Below are positions 23,201 to 34,158 of a stretch of 64,000 nt of DNA, piece by piece; positions within the stretch are counted from its first letter, which is position 1; every line of letters starts with the position of its first letter. Both the position numbers and the translations under genes were made by a program. The DNA comes from Metarhizium brunneum (taxonomy: Eukaryota; Ascomycota; Sordariomycetes; Hypocreales; Clavicipitaceae): NCBI RefSeq assembly GCF_013426205.1, contig NC_089422.1:1116001-1180000 (forward strand), written 5' to 3'. The notes beneath the pieces were generated by a model. That model had not been told where the DNA came from. It ran no database searches and saw nothing but the letters and a program-made list of their open reading frames with translations.

Positions 23201-24732
23201 GAAATGACAGCACAAGATGGCGATCGCCATTTTCATTTTCCTTGGTAGACCAATCTAGGTGCATTGCATCCGCTATATCTTGGGCAAACTTGCGGTCCGC
23301 CGCCTTGAGAGTTATACCGAGATCCAAGGCGTCGGCGGAACGTTTCGAGACGAAGGGGCGGATCTTCTGTTTCCATAGATCGCGCTGAAACGAAGTAATG
23401 ACCAGGTGTCCGGTCTTGGCGTTCTTGTTGCTTCCTCCGTTCTTCGCTTCGAGTTTCTTCTCCATTTGCTTCGATGCAAACCACTTTTCGTCTGAAATGT
23501 CATTTTCAAATGACACTAACTCAAGCTTACTTAGCTCCGTCAACAGCTTGTCCAATCGAGCCATGTTAATAACACCATTCTCGTTGATATAACCATCGCA
23601 AGTTGGTAGAACCGCCTTGTAGATTTTGAACATGTTTGCCAATGCGCCCTCGTTGATGTGAAGACCGGGGAGATTCGGCAAGAAATCATTTCCAACAAAG
23701 AAAGCCATCAAAATAAAATCATCAATAATTCTTTCGAGATCAAGTGGAAAACTCAACGTTCCCTCTTGATGTAGTTCCTGAAACTCCATTTCCAAGTATT
23801 CTCGTACAATGCACAAATGAAGCAGATAGAAGTTTTGATGCTCAAGCTCCTTGGATTTGGCCTTGGATGCTCGTCCGAAGGTGACTTCTTCTCGGAGAAG
23901 ACAGAAATGGGGGTCATGGCTGAGCAGACCCAGCATGATCAAATCCGCATCCAATCCGTACAAACAGTGTCGCACGTTGGGGTTGTAGTTGGGCTGTGCC
24001 TTTGCGTTTCGAATGTACTCCATAATCTTGTGTTCTCCTTCGCCAGGGACCTCGTGGCCTGAAAGAACAATCTCGCACCCTTGCCAGTCGGCATCTTCCG
24101 AGACCTTTTTGTTGACAAAGTATCGCAGCTGCTGCGATAGCTTCGCCATGAATTCAGTTCCTATGGCTGTCAACATTGTGACGATAAGCACCAATAGCGA
24201 CCAAGCATACCTGGGGTGATGCAATTGCTATCAAACGGCTCTTCCTTGGGCATCTCAACGCCCTCTTTGATGGCCTTCTCGCGGGCTTTCTCAGCATCCA
24301 GAGCGGTACGGAAGCGACGGGCCCGTTGTTGGTTCATTTTAGCTCTTGGTGCAACACCATCAATAGCCATAAAGAAGAGCTGTTTGGGTTTTATTTTGCC
24401 AAACAAGTGCTCAATGTAGTTGAAGATTCTTATAAACATTTCCTCCTCTGAGAGGCGAAAAGAAACGTCTTCTCCAGCATCTTTGTGGGTGCAGTTGTGA
24501 ATGATACCATTCATATCGAGCTGTGAACCTAGGTCAGCGGGGACGCGAAAGTGAGTCGAGCAGTGGGAGGGCATGTCGAACATATAGGCAATCAAACTCG
24601 GGTATTCGGTTCTCTGCAATGAGTTGCGAAATGGCAGGATATCGCTCCGAGAGCCATCTAAAGAACTTGGGCACACTGGGACGGGCGGTCAGAATGTTTC
24701 CTCATGCCGGACGGATCTTAAACAAACCCCAT
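20260..24732 (-). CDS. XRN1: 5'-3' exoribonuclease 1
   Basis: Five exons (24732-24728, 24675-24582, 24520-24211, 24160-22850, 22799-20260) give 1419 residues. The first exon carries only ATGGG; the next starts T-GTG-CCC-AAG, which together give the invariant [15 protein letters not shown] opening. The catalytic domain follows with [32 protein letters not shown] and [15 protein letters not shown], which supply the acidic metal ligands. The PAZ/Tudor-like and KOW-type region and winged-helix region follow, then a low-complexity tail ending in dense RG/RGG repeats (about the last 60 residues). The enzyme degrades decapped mRNA in the cytoplasm. The RGG tail suggests RNA or P-body interaction. 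Divergent from Hat2. Confidence 0.95.
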
Positions 24733-26256
24733 GATGGCAGCAAGTGGGCAATAGTAGACCCAAAAAAGCTGCAAAAGATGAAATAGATGCCAGCTCCGAT
24801 GAGGAGTGAAAATTCAAGGCAACGAGTTGCTGCAAGCCTGACTGCGGTGTTTCGATTGCGCAAATGCGCGAGAGAGAAATTCTTGGGCGCTCAAATCGGT
24901 CGACCAGCCTGTAATGCGCCAGGACAAAACAAAATGGCGACAGGGAAAGAGTACGCAACGCAGAATCCGAGGGAACAAAACAACTCAGTTTGCGCAGCTG
25001 ACGAGAGTCGCGGCTCGCAGAGGAGGAGAGGCCTCGGGGGGTCGAGGAGATTGGTCGTTATTGAAGGGTGAAAATGGTTGTCAGAAACACAGTCATCATC
25101 AAATCAATTGACTTACTTGACATGCGGGAACAGTTTCGAGCCAATGTTGCGGGGAGGAGTCCAGGACCAGTAGAGAGGCTCAAAGTGGGGTTGGGGCGAA
25201 AAGTCCACCTTGATGTGCAAGACTAACGTCGACCCTCGAACAAACCATCTGCCTCAGCGAGGACGCGAATTGCTCGGCGGGCTCACTCCTAGGTAAATGA
25301 TTTATGGCAGAATATATTTACTTACCGAAAATTATATTATGATATAAAGCCTCATAGCCAGGTACCTGATAGGGTGTGAGCGCACGGAGCAAAAAAAGCG
25401 AGCCCGCCGAGCAATTCACGCAAGGACCAGGCTTGATATATGTCGGAGTCAGGACCATACGTTACGCACCAACCCGGAAACGAGGTGAAACTACTCGGAA
25501 TATTTATCACGATCAGGCTAAGTATTTCTTATTGCAACCGCTTTTCGGACAATCTGATCTGATGCGTCGTGTGATCAATCTGTTGCTGTTATATTCGTTT
25601 TGCAAGGCTATGCTAGAGCCGAACCCTGCCAAGGCGCGAGGGCCAGATATCCTACTTCTACAGGTCTTTAAATTAGAATTGCAATAATCATAGTGTCTTC
25701 GACGTTTACCGTACGCCAACGGTCACAAAGGGGCGCCGCTTTGAGAATCAGTTCGTGCACTTGTGCGCTAGCAATTCGCCATGTGCTCCTTTTAATCGAC
25801 GGAGAGAATGTCAAGACACGCTATCGACAGAACCATTGTTATCATACCTTCGTAAAAACTGAATAATAATTAAGAATAGGTGTAGTGATAATTGAGGAGT
25901 TATTTTACTAGGTTTCAAGCCAGATCCAATATTGCTGCAACACAATTTCTCCTTCCACCACCAGGTCGAGAGTACAGGGTAGTTCACTCCGGTCGTCCAG
26001 GTGGGCTGGGTTCCACCCGTACACACCATTGGCTGATGTACTGGCTGCCCCCGTCACTTTACGCGCGACGCGTGCAAGCTAACATTTGAACTTGGACTCT
26101 AGCCAACACATTTTCAGGACCCTTCGATCGTGTGCAAACAGCGTCGCGCTACAACCACCAATCACCATTGTTGCCAGTCCGAGCTTCAGGAGCTTAAATC
26201 AATTCCATCATATCTTTCTACGATTCCATTTCCGCCCTTTACTACCAACGGACGCC
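24733..26256. other. Divergent XRN1/Hat2 spacer holding an inverted-repeat element
   Basis: Contains the 5' flanks of both genes and the element at 25265-25419. Bases 25000-25060 are purine-rich on the plus strand, matching a pyrimidine-rich XRN1 promoter or leader. No additional gene is recognised. Confidence 0.5.
25265..25419. mobile_element. MITE-like inverted-repeat element, copy 1
   Basis: A 155-base AT-rich element bounded by 23-base terminal inverted repeats. The left end is GCGAATTGCTCGGCGGGCTC-ACT; the reverse complement of the right end matches it at 21 of 23 positions. The interior (TATATTTACTTACCGAAAATTATATTAT, then AGGTACCTG and GTGAGCGCAC) resembles the second copy at 51444-51651. 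If the ends are taken at GAATTGCT/AGCAATTC, an ACGC sequence flanks both sides as a possible 4-base target duplication, but copy 2 does not confirm this. There is no coding capacity, so it is a non-autonomous element. Confidence 0.7.
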
Positions 26257-27891
26257 ATGCCTCCAGCTCAAGCCTCCGACCCCGAGGTTGATGGTAAGCT
26301 CGCTTCTTTTACTACACCCTCCACCTTCCGGTTGAACTTTATGAACCATCTCCGTGTGCTGATTTGTCCTTTATAGTTGACATGGCCCACGAGGAGGACG
26401 ATGATCAGGTCGAGCGCCTCATAAATGAGGGTATGCGCGCCCTCGAATCCGCCAGACGATATCAGACGAGTTGGGATCTGACCACACTGTAACAGAGTAT
26501 AAGACTTGGAAGAAAAATAGCCCCTTCCTATATGATATGATTTTGGGGTATGCCGCAAGCTGCTCCTGCATCCGTCTTGGGAGTTTTTGTCTAACAAACC
26601 TTAGAACGGCCTTGACGTGGCCAACACTGACTGTCCAGTGGTTCCCCGATGTCAAGGAACCCGAGGGCAAAAACTATCGCATGCACCGACTGCTCCTCGG
26701 AACCCATACGTCGGATGAGAGTGCCAACTTTCTGCAGATTGCTGATGTCCAGATCCCCAAGGCGGTTGCCCCAAATCCCGCCAACTACGATGAGGAGCGA
26801 GGCGAAATTGGTGGCTATGGCAACCCCGGTGACGTCGCTGCCATCAAGTGCGACATTGTCCAGAAGATTGAGCACCCTGGTGAGGTCAACAAGGCTCGGT
26901 ACCAGCCTCAGAATCCCGACATCATTGCCACCTTGTGTGTAGATGGCAAGATTCTCATCTTCGACCGCACCAAGCACCCGCTTCAACCTGCCTCTCTTGG
27001 CAAGGTAAATGCCCAGATTGAACTGGTTGGGCACAAGGCTGAAGGGTTTGGTCTGGCCTGGAACCCCCATGAAGCTGGATGCTTAGCTTCCGGAAGTGAA
27101 GACAAGTCCATGTGCCTCTGGTATGTAGCAGCTACTTTCCGTGCGAGGAGACCCAGAAACGGCTGATAGTGAATAGGGACCTGAAAACGTTAGAGGCCGA
27201 ATCCAAGATTCTCAAGCCTTTCCGTCGCTATACTCATCATACTCAAGTTGTCAACGACGTCCAATATCATCCCATTTCGAAGTACTTTATCGGGTCTGTT
27301 AGTGACGACCAGACACTTCAGATTGTTGATGTCAGACATGACAACACAACTACTGCAGCCCTGGTCGCCAAACGCGGTCACCTTGACGCCATTAATGCCC
27401 TTGCCTTTAATCCCAACTCCGAGGTCCTTGTCGCTACAGCGTCTGCTGACAAAACTGTTGGTATTTGGGATCTACGAAATGTCAAGGAGAAGGTGCACAC
27501 CCTCGAAGGACACAATGACGCCGTGACGAGCCTGTCATGGCACCCATCGGAGGCTGGAATTTTGGGCAGTGGCAGCTACGACAGGAGAATCATTTTCTGG
27601 GATCTGTCTCGTGTAGGAGAGGAGCAACTGCCTGATGATCAGGATGACGGCCCACCAGAACTGTAAGTGACAATGCCTTCTATCTCTGAGCTTCAGTGGG
27701 ACTAAAAATTTACCAGGCTATTCATGCATGGCGGACACACGAACCACCTTGCCGACTTCAGCTGGAATCCCAACGAACCATGGCTAGTTGCTAGTGCTGC
27801 CGAGGACAATCTGCTACAAATTTGGAAAGTGGCAGAGTCTATTGTTGGCAAAGATGACGGCGAGTTGCCGGTTGACGAACTTGACCGATAG
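26257..27891 (+). CDS. HAT2: Histone acetyltransferase type B subunit 2 / RbAp46-48-like WD40 protein
   Basis: Six exons (26257-26293, 26377-26430, 26496-26547, 26605-27120, 27177-27662, 27717-27891) give 439 residues. The N-terminal helix [21 protein letters not shown] is the histone H4-binding helix typical of this family. Next come TALTWPTLTVQW and NYRMHRLLLGTHTS, then WD40 blades ending in GIWDLR, IIFWDLS and LLQIWKV. The acidic loop PDDQDDGPPELLF is the RbAp48-type binding loop. The protein is a histone chaperone subunit shared by the Hat1 acetylase and possibly by CAF-1 or other chromatin complexes, in nucleus and cytoplasm. The introns interrupt the first 100 codons most heavily. Hat2 and the CAF-1 subunit Msi1 are close paralogues; the call could be either. 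Confidence 0.92.
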
Positions 27892-28452
27892 ATGAGGTGG
27901 AAGTTCGCAGAAGGGAGGAAGGGTCGGTCTTCATAGGATGAGGAGACTGACATGTTCTGCTCGGAGTTGATAAAGAGGATAGGCGGTATTAATGACGATT
28001 AAGGCCGGGGGAATGGAGTCCACGGGAAAAAAAAGGAAACTTTTATGCTAGGATTGTTGTTTCTTTTTTGAGGGGGGGATTGTATCAATACGACCTTGAA
28101 AGGTTATCAATGGAGATTATTTCACAGCTGGTTCTATCCCTTCAATATTCGTGGAGTGCCAGCTGTTGTGGGTGCCACCATGCTGTGACAGCTGGTAGCA
28201 AACGAGAAGTCAACTCATCCGGTTCACTAGCTGCACGGCCTATAACGAGAGCACACCCGCGGTCAACAAGAAGTGAGTCCGTCCTATCGCAATGGGTGGA
28301 CAATAGGTGAAGCATAATGCAAACACCTAGCCTCTCCTACCGAGAACCTCGAATACACCACAAAATTCAACTTATAATTCCATGCTAACTGTGTAGCTCT
28401 TAATTATCCCTGCAGGCCTTCTCTTCGTCTCTGCCCTGTTCAGAACTTCATC
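27892..28452. other. Spacer between tandem genes
   Basis: Holds the Hat2 3' end (an A-rich run at about 28026-28041) and the leader of the next gene. Nothing else is seen. Confidence 0.45.
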
Positions 28453-30567
28453 ATGGCGTTCCCATTCAACCCCAACACGGTCAAGCGCAACGCCCGCGCC
28501 TACGGCTTCAACACCCAAGAAGCGGCTATTTTCGCACATATTGCCCTCGACCAACTCCGCGACCTCAACGCGTCGTCCTCCGAGCCCGTCACTGTCGAAC
28601 AAATCGCGGAAGCCATAAAGCAGTATGCCACTAAAGAAGTGGAACGGGAAAGGGCAATTAAGCTCGAAGTCCGGGACCGGGGTATCTCTATCCTCGACGA
28701 CATGGAAGCCGACTTGCTGGAGATGGGGACCGGAGCCTGCAAATCCAAACACAGCAAAATCCCAGAACCGAGAATCGCAGAGGAAGAGACTGATGGCCAA
28801 CCGGTCAAGCGATTCAAATTTGATGACGACGGGCTGGAGCTCTACTTTGGCAAAGACGATCCGTATGGTATCCAAGCAGAAGTGGTCCCGCTAAGTCTCA
28901 AGTATTATAATCAAGACATAATTACGGCCATGTGCTCCCGGGTTGAACTAGCCGTTGAACTGGGAAAGCAGCTTGCACCCGAGGACCTAGTCAACCTGTA
29001 CGCGACGAGCCGGACGTTTCACAACGCCATTAATGAACACATGCTCTCGAGCATCCGCATGTGGATTGCACATCGAGCACCAGAGGCAGGCAAGATATTC
29101 CAGTTTCGCCTGTACAGACGACATTTGGTGATGGACCCGGCGGGCAGGACGTGGCGCGAGCAGTGTCAGGGAACTAAGGCGGCGAGGACAAACCCCAAGC
29201 TCATGGCGCAGGCTCGTTCGGTCCCAGGCCTGCGATACCTGCAGCTCGTTCTAAGGAGGGATCGTTGCTGCAGGCAAATCATCGGCATCATGGCCAGAAA
29301 CGGCTTTCTCATGCCCGGGTCGATGCATGGGACGTTGCTTCGGCTCTGGCTGCTCATGGACATAGCCACCTCCGGCCAACGGCAGGCTCTCCTGCGCAAC
29401 CGGGACATCTGGTCTGACAACCATATCTACAATGCGCAAATGTTCTTCATGAAGCTCCTCATGGCGTTCAACGATCCCACATACGGCCCCGGCAGTCCCG
29501 AACTCCTACACCTGTTCCTGGGCCAAAAAGGGCTCTACCCACTCTGGCAGCTTCTCATGCGCAAGAGATTCACCACTCTCCCCGATCTGATTGACCTCCA
29601 AGTTCGATACCAGTACGAAATCCCTCCCGAGCTCGTCGCCAACGAGGCCGGCGAGCAAACCACCATACACGGCGTGCCTCTTCACGAAGTGGGAACGGGG
29701 CACTACGAAGGTTGGGGCCTGGGGGACAGCCACCTCCTCCGCCCAGACGAACTCATTCCCCTGGAGGCCACGGCACGGACTCTTGATCTAGAGCACCACT
29801 TGATATACATGATGATGTGGGGATACTTCGACACCCGGGACGGCGACAACATCGTCCCCACCGAAGAAGACATGTATATCTCCGATGAGGAGGACGTCCT
29901 CAAGCACATGGACACATCGTACCACTGGAAGAAGAAGCACTCCCTAAAGAAGAAGTTCTTCCACCTGTCCGCGGAAGAGAAGCAGAAAATCGTGGACGAC
30001 GACGAAGACGACCGCCTGCGAGCACTAGCCTGGACAGGCGACGTCTCAGAAGGTGACGACGACGAGGAGGGAGAGGAGAATCCTTACCCCCTCGACCAAG
30101 AAATCAACCGCGGCTTTATTGTACGCTCCCCACGCAAAGATGAAAAGAAAGTCAGTGTCCCAGAAATGAACGACAAGCAAGGGTGGGAGGAGTTCGTTAA
30201 CACCGCATTAATGACTGTCGCCCCTGATTTCAGGGAAGATGAGAGCCTGAGGGCGCAAGCGTGGCATAATTACTCTAATGACGAGATGGAAGGGGAGTGG
30301 GATTGGCCGGCGTGGCTGGCGCAGGATGAAGCGCGTAGGGGTGTCGAGGGCACAGAGGAAGGGGAGCACGAGAGTGAGGCGGAGACTGTCATCATGGAGG
30401 ATGAAGACCTAGCTGATGGCGAGGACACGGGTAGTGAGGTGGAGGATGGCGATGATTCAGATGGCGACTTGCATGATCCGTTGCTGGTCGAGTTGAGAGA
30501 CTATCTTAATGGGGAGGGGGTTCAGCCGAGCGCCGAGTTGCGACAGTTGCTCGGCGGTTACGCTTAG
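28453..30567 (+). CDS. Conserved protein with F-box-like stretch and acidic tail
   Basis: A single exon of 704 residues. I do not recognise a characterised family. Residues about 172-200 (QLAPEDLVNLYATSRTFHNA) have the spacing of an F-box helix pair, which would make it a possible SCF adaptor; this is weak. A folded helical middle part (about 200-500) is rich in aromatic and basic residues and includes the repeated Arg/Leu motif PGLRYLQLVLRRDRCCRQI. The C-terminal third alternates Lys-rich and Asp/Glu-rich stretches, including EGDDDEEGEE and a long acidic tail to about residue 690, which suggests a nuclear protein. Codon use and a full-length open frame leave no doubt that it is coding. Start chosen at the first ATG, with CATC before it. 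Confidence 0.8.
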   Translation: MAFPFNPNTVKRNARAYGFNTQEAAIFAHIALDQLRDLNASSSEPVTVEQIAEAIKQYATKEVERERAIKLEVRDRGISILDDMEADLLEMGTGACKSKHSKIPEPRIAEEETDGQPVKRFKFDDDGLELYFGKDDPYGIQAEVVPLSLKYYNQDIITAMCSRVELAVELGKQLAPEDLVNLYATSRTFHNAINEHMLSSIRMWIAHRAPEAGKIFQFRLYRRHLVMDPAGRTWREQCQGTKAARTNPKLMAQARSVPGLRYLQLVLRRDRCCRQIIGIMARNGFLMPGSMHGTLLRLWLLMDIATSGQRQALLRNRDIWSDNHIYNAQMFFMKLLMAFNDPTYGPGSPELLHLFLGQKGLYPLWQLLMRKRFTTLPDLIDLQVRYQYEIPPELVANEAGEQTTIHGVPLHEVGTGHYEGWGLGDSHLLRPDELIPLEATARTLDLEHHLIYMMMWGYFDTRDGDNIVPTEEDMYISDEEDVLKHMDTSYHWKKKHSLKKKFFHLSAEEKQKIVDDDEDDRLRALAWTGDVSEGDDDEEGEENPYPLDQEINRGFIVRSPRKDEKKVSVPEMNDKQGWEEFVNTALMTVAPDFREDESLRAQAWHNYSNDEMEGEWDWPAWLAQDEARRGVEGTEEGEHESEAETVIMEDEDLADGEDTGSEVEDGDDSDGDLHDPLLVELRDYLNGEGVQPSAELRQLLGGYA

Positions 30568-31884
30568 GTGGGAGCCAGCCATCAATAATAGGTGCTGGGA
30601 AGCACTCCGTAGTTATAAATGCGTTACTATCAATGAATAAAACATAAAGCACAAAGGCCATACCGCTCGAGCAACAGTGGCTTAACCAGCACCAAATCCA
30701 CACAACGCATGCAGATATTCACCAGCCAGCCTGTCAATAGCACACATCGTCAACCATCACTAATATTAAAACAAGAAAACACAAGCCGCACAGAATCGAC
30801 GGGGCATATAAAACTCAATAATGCATTTTTGTTCCGTCAAAAGCTCCACGACTCCTCGCCTCAATATACAGATCCACCTGCGCCACCTGCTTTTCTTCTT
30901 CTTACATCCCTCTTGACTCTCTGAACAACCAATCTACTTCCCCCTCAAACCAGAAAACCAAAAAGTTTCTTTCTCAGCAAACTATGAAGAAATATCTAGT
31001 CTTGGTCATGCAGAAGGACGAAAAGGGGGCAAATAGAGGGAAGGGAAAACTGACAAAAGAATGAGCAAGTGCAAATCAAGACACAGAGCCGTGAGGGAAG
31101 GAGAATGTGACAAACAAAAAACTGCCCTGACCAGGGGCAAAATAGGAGCAACCACGAGCAGCAAGAGGGAGGCCGACCAGAGGCTAGGATCGATAAAAGA
31201 AAAACACCACGACCTAGGAAACTCGATGGGCAAGTATATGCAGACACCGAGCGAAACCGGAATATTTCATGTCACACGCCATGGCCAAAGGTATACCCTT
31301 ACACTCCCTTTCGCTATGCACCCATCCGGGACAAAAATGGCTTTCCAGCAAAATACCACAATCCATCCCACAAAGTCCCAGTCCACATCAACCTTCCCAC
31401 CCCTTTAGCACAATATATGCGGGCCGCCCTCCGCTCTGCGACGAAGACATAAGAAAACAAATGTGAGAAAATAAAAAACATGGTCCTAGCAAATCCTTTA
31501 CCGAAGTCTCGTCAACCCAGAGCAGCCGTGGTATAGTGTCACTTTTGTCTTTCCATCCTGTCAAAATTTTGCTTGTTTACCACATCCCTCCTGAAATAGA
31601 AGTCCGACACTCCGCCCTGGTCCTGCAAAAATAAATAAATGAAAAAGCCAAAACGCACCAGTATCCCCCGTTCCCTTGAAAATAGCAAGCCAAGTCCAGA
31701 AGTATGTTTTTTGGTTGTTGTCGAAGGTCAAGTGCTCTCTATGTTCATCATTCCAAAGTCGTTCTTGTTGTACGGGCAGAAAATCGACAGATAGATACGC
31801 AAACGTCATGTTGAGAATGGCCGTCTAAGGAAGGCTTGCGCAAAAACTGGCACCTGAACTATAGCCACAAGCAGTTTCGGTGTT
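30568..31884. other. Convergent 3' spacer
   Basis: A 1.3 kb stretch between two convergent stops. It is A/C-rich with short open frames of low complexity only. ACTCCGTAG occurs at 30605-30613, one of a recurrent motif set. I see no gene. Confidence 0.45.
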
Positions 31885-34158
31885 TTAAGCAGGCGACTTG
31901 CTTGGAGGAGCACCACCACCATTCTGCCGAGCATCATTGCCACTAACAGAAAGCCCGCCAATTCCAGTACTGAGGAATGCGAAGGGGTCGTTTTCTCCGT
32001 TATTGTTGTTGTTGTAGAAGTGATTGGAAGGTCCAGAACCGGCAGACGCGGGGCCATTGGAAGCAGACTGGAAGGCCGCTTCAGCAGCTCGACTATCGAA
32101 GGGGCCGGCAGAGTGAGACCCAGGAGTCGAAGCAAAATTTTGGTTGTTCATAGAGCTGGGATAACCACCGGCACCACCGCCAATCCCAGCGGGGAGGAAG
32201 TGGCTTGGGGGGCCACCAAAATGTTGATTATAGCCAGCTCCAGAACCAAAAGAATTGCCTGAGTTGAAGGGACCGGGCCCAGGAGTACCAGCCATGGATC
32301 CTTGGGCCATGCTATACTGAGAAGGGTTGTCCATCGGGGAAGGATAGCCGGAATCTGCAACAACAGCCGCACCAGCTCGGCTGGCACCACAGCGGAGACA
32401 GCAAACATTTTTGGCGAAGTTGTGATAACCACAGACTTCGTTACCGCACTTCCAGTCGCCAGCACGGAAAGGAACGACACCGCCACCACCCATACGACCA
32501 CCGTGGCCCATGGGACCATGATGGCCACCGTGCGGTGGAGGTGGCATCATTGCAGGTGGGCCATAACCACCGCCATATCCATATCCGCCAGCTGCATCGG
32601 CACCACCCGGACCACTGCCGGCGGCAGGGAATGAGCATCGGAAACATGCAGTTCGACGCTGGAAGTTTGAGAAACCGCAGGAAGGGCAGGTCCAATCGCC
32701 AGGTCGGGGACGGTTCTTGCTAGGAGGGAACGGAGTGAGAATATCCTGGGCGCGGTCAAGCACACGGCTGGAGGAGGGAGAAACCTCGATAGCTTTTTCG
32801 TTCAAGGCACGGCCGTTCATACAAAGGCTCTCAGCCGCCTAATTAGTCAGTTAGACAAGGCTCACAATAAATCTTCCTGGGTAGATTTCGAATTTTTATG
32901 GGCAATAGGGTTATTCAAAGGGAGGAATGCAACTCACTTCTTCATGAGAAGAGAAGACGGCAAAGCCAGTTCCGGTGGGCTTGTGCTGTTCAGGAGTACG
33001 CAGAGTCCAGAATGCGATAGGTCGACCACCAAACTGAGTGAACCAGCTCTCAAGTTCCGACTGCGTGGTGTCGTGCGGAAGGCCAGACATATGAAGGACT
33101 TTGCTTCTCTCAGAAAGGAAAGCTCGGACATCGGCTCTAGCATCCATAGGTCTGGTCAAGACATCCGGATGATCCTGGGGAGGCTGTGACTTGCGGATCA
33201 AGCCACGGAGAACGCGGGCCAGTGTGATGGCCTCTTCCATGGCACGGCGGGGAGAAGCAGGAGCCAGGGCTTGCAAGTGGAATGGAAGATTGTGCTTGAT
33301 CGGGGCACTGGATTGGACAGGGTCAACCTCGAGGGCAGCGCAAATATTGGACAGCATTGAGGGACCAAAGGGCAGGGACTCTGGGTGATGTTGCTGCCAT
33401 CGCTGATATTCCGTTCGAAGGTCGAATGTGCGCGAGTGCTGTAGATAGGGAGGTAGAACAACAGCCTTGTCGCGGGCCTCCCGGGGAAGTTGGACACGAA
33501 GATCCCAGGCATCCAGGGTGACAAAAACAAAGTCGAGGTTCTTGGAAGTCAAGTAATCTGTCGCAAATGTATCGAATCGAGAGATAGCGTCTCTAAAGGT
33601 ACCCGCGTTTCGAACATGTTCCCAAGTAAGAGTCGTAAGACTCGCTACACAACAGGTCTTGTTAGCCGAATGACTTCTCCTGAAGAGCCAACACCCATAT
33701 AAATAAATTGCTAGAGGAGACGGGGATATTTATGGATGAGGGCACTGTTTGCGGCGACCAGGGGCAAGTAAAAGTTCTCCTGTTTGGGTTGGGAAAGAAA
33801 TTGACCACCAGGTTGGTTTACGTACTGCAAAGAGGGGTGATTGGGGTATTGACAGGTTTGACAAGAACACTTTCGTGAGTGATCTGTCAATGCAGTAAGA
33901 GAAAGATGTTAGCAATGGCTTCCTAAGGTTGGTGAAGGCGGTCGAACAGCAAGAATGGACCATGATGCCGTGGCTTCTGGGAATTGGTGGGGAACATCTT
34001 ACCTCCTCGAGCGAGTTGGCATCAAGAAGAATCCATCCAAGCTCAATGACTTCAGCAGAGTCTTTTGTCACGTAGACACCGTGCTCATCACAGGTAGTTG
34101 CAACATGGATCACGACATAGCGATCAACGTTAAGTTGAGGAACCTGCTGGGAAGACAT
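31885..34158 (-). CDS. Nrp1-like RNA-binding protein: degenerate exonuclease domain, RRM, two RanBP2 zinc fingers
   Basis: Four exons (34158-34003, 33883-33826, 33644-32938, 32838-31885) give 624 residues. Residues 12-210 follow the plan of the Eri1-type DEDDh exonuclease: VIELGWILLD, LVKPVNTPITPLCTSLTTLTWE, then TLDAWDLRVQLP. The first catalytic motif DxE is replaced by His18-x-Ala20, only the second Asp (119) remains, and no HxxxxD box is seen, so it is probably inactive. An RRM follows (about 255-320, VLHMSGLPHDTTQSELESWF), then two RanBP2 zinc fingers, each with four Cys (about 353-376 and 433-458), in a Gly-rich context. The tail is Asn/Gly/Ser-rich. Yeast Nrp1, a stress-granule protein, has a similar RRM plus zinc-finger layout. 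Likely a cytoplasmic mRNA-binding protein. Confidence 0.87.
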
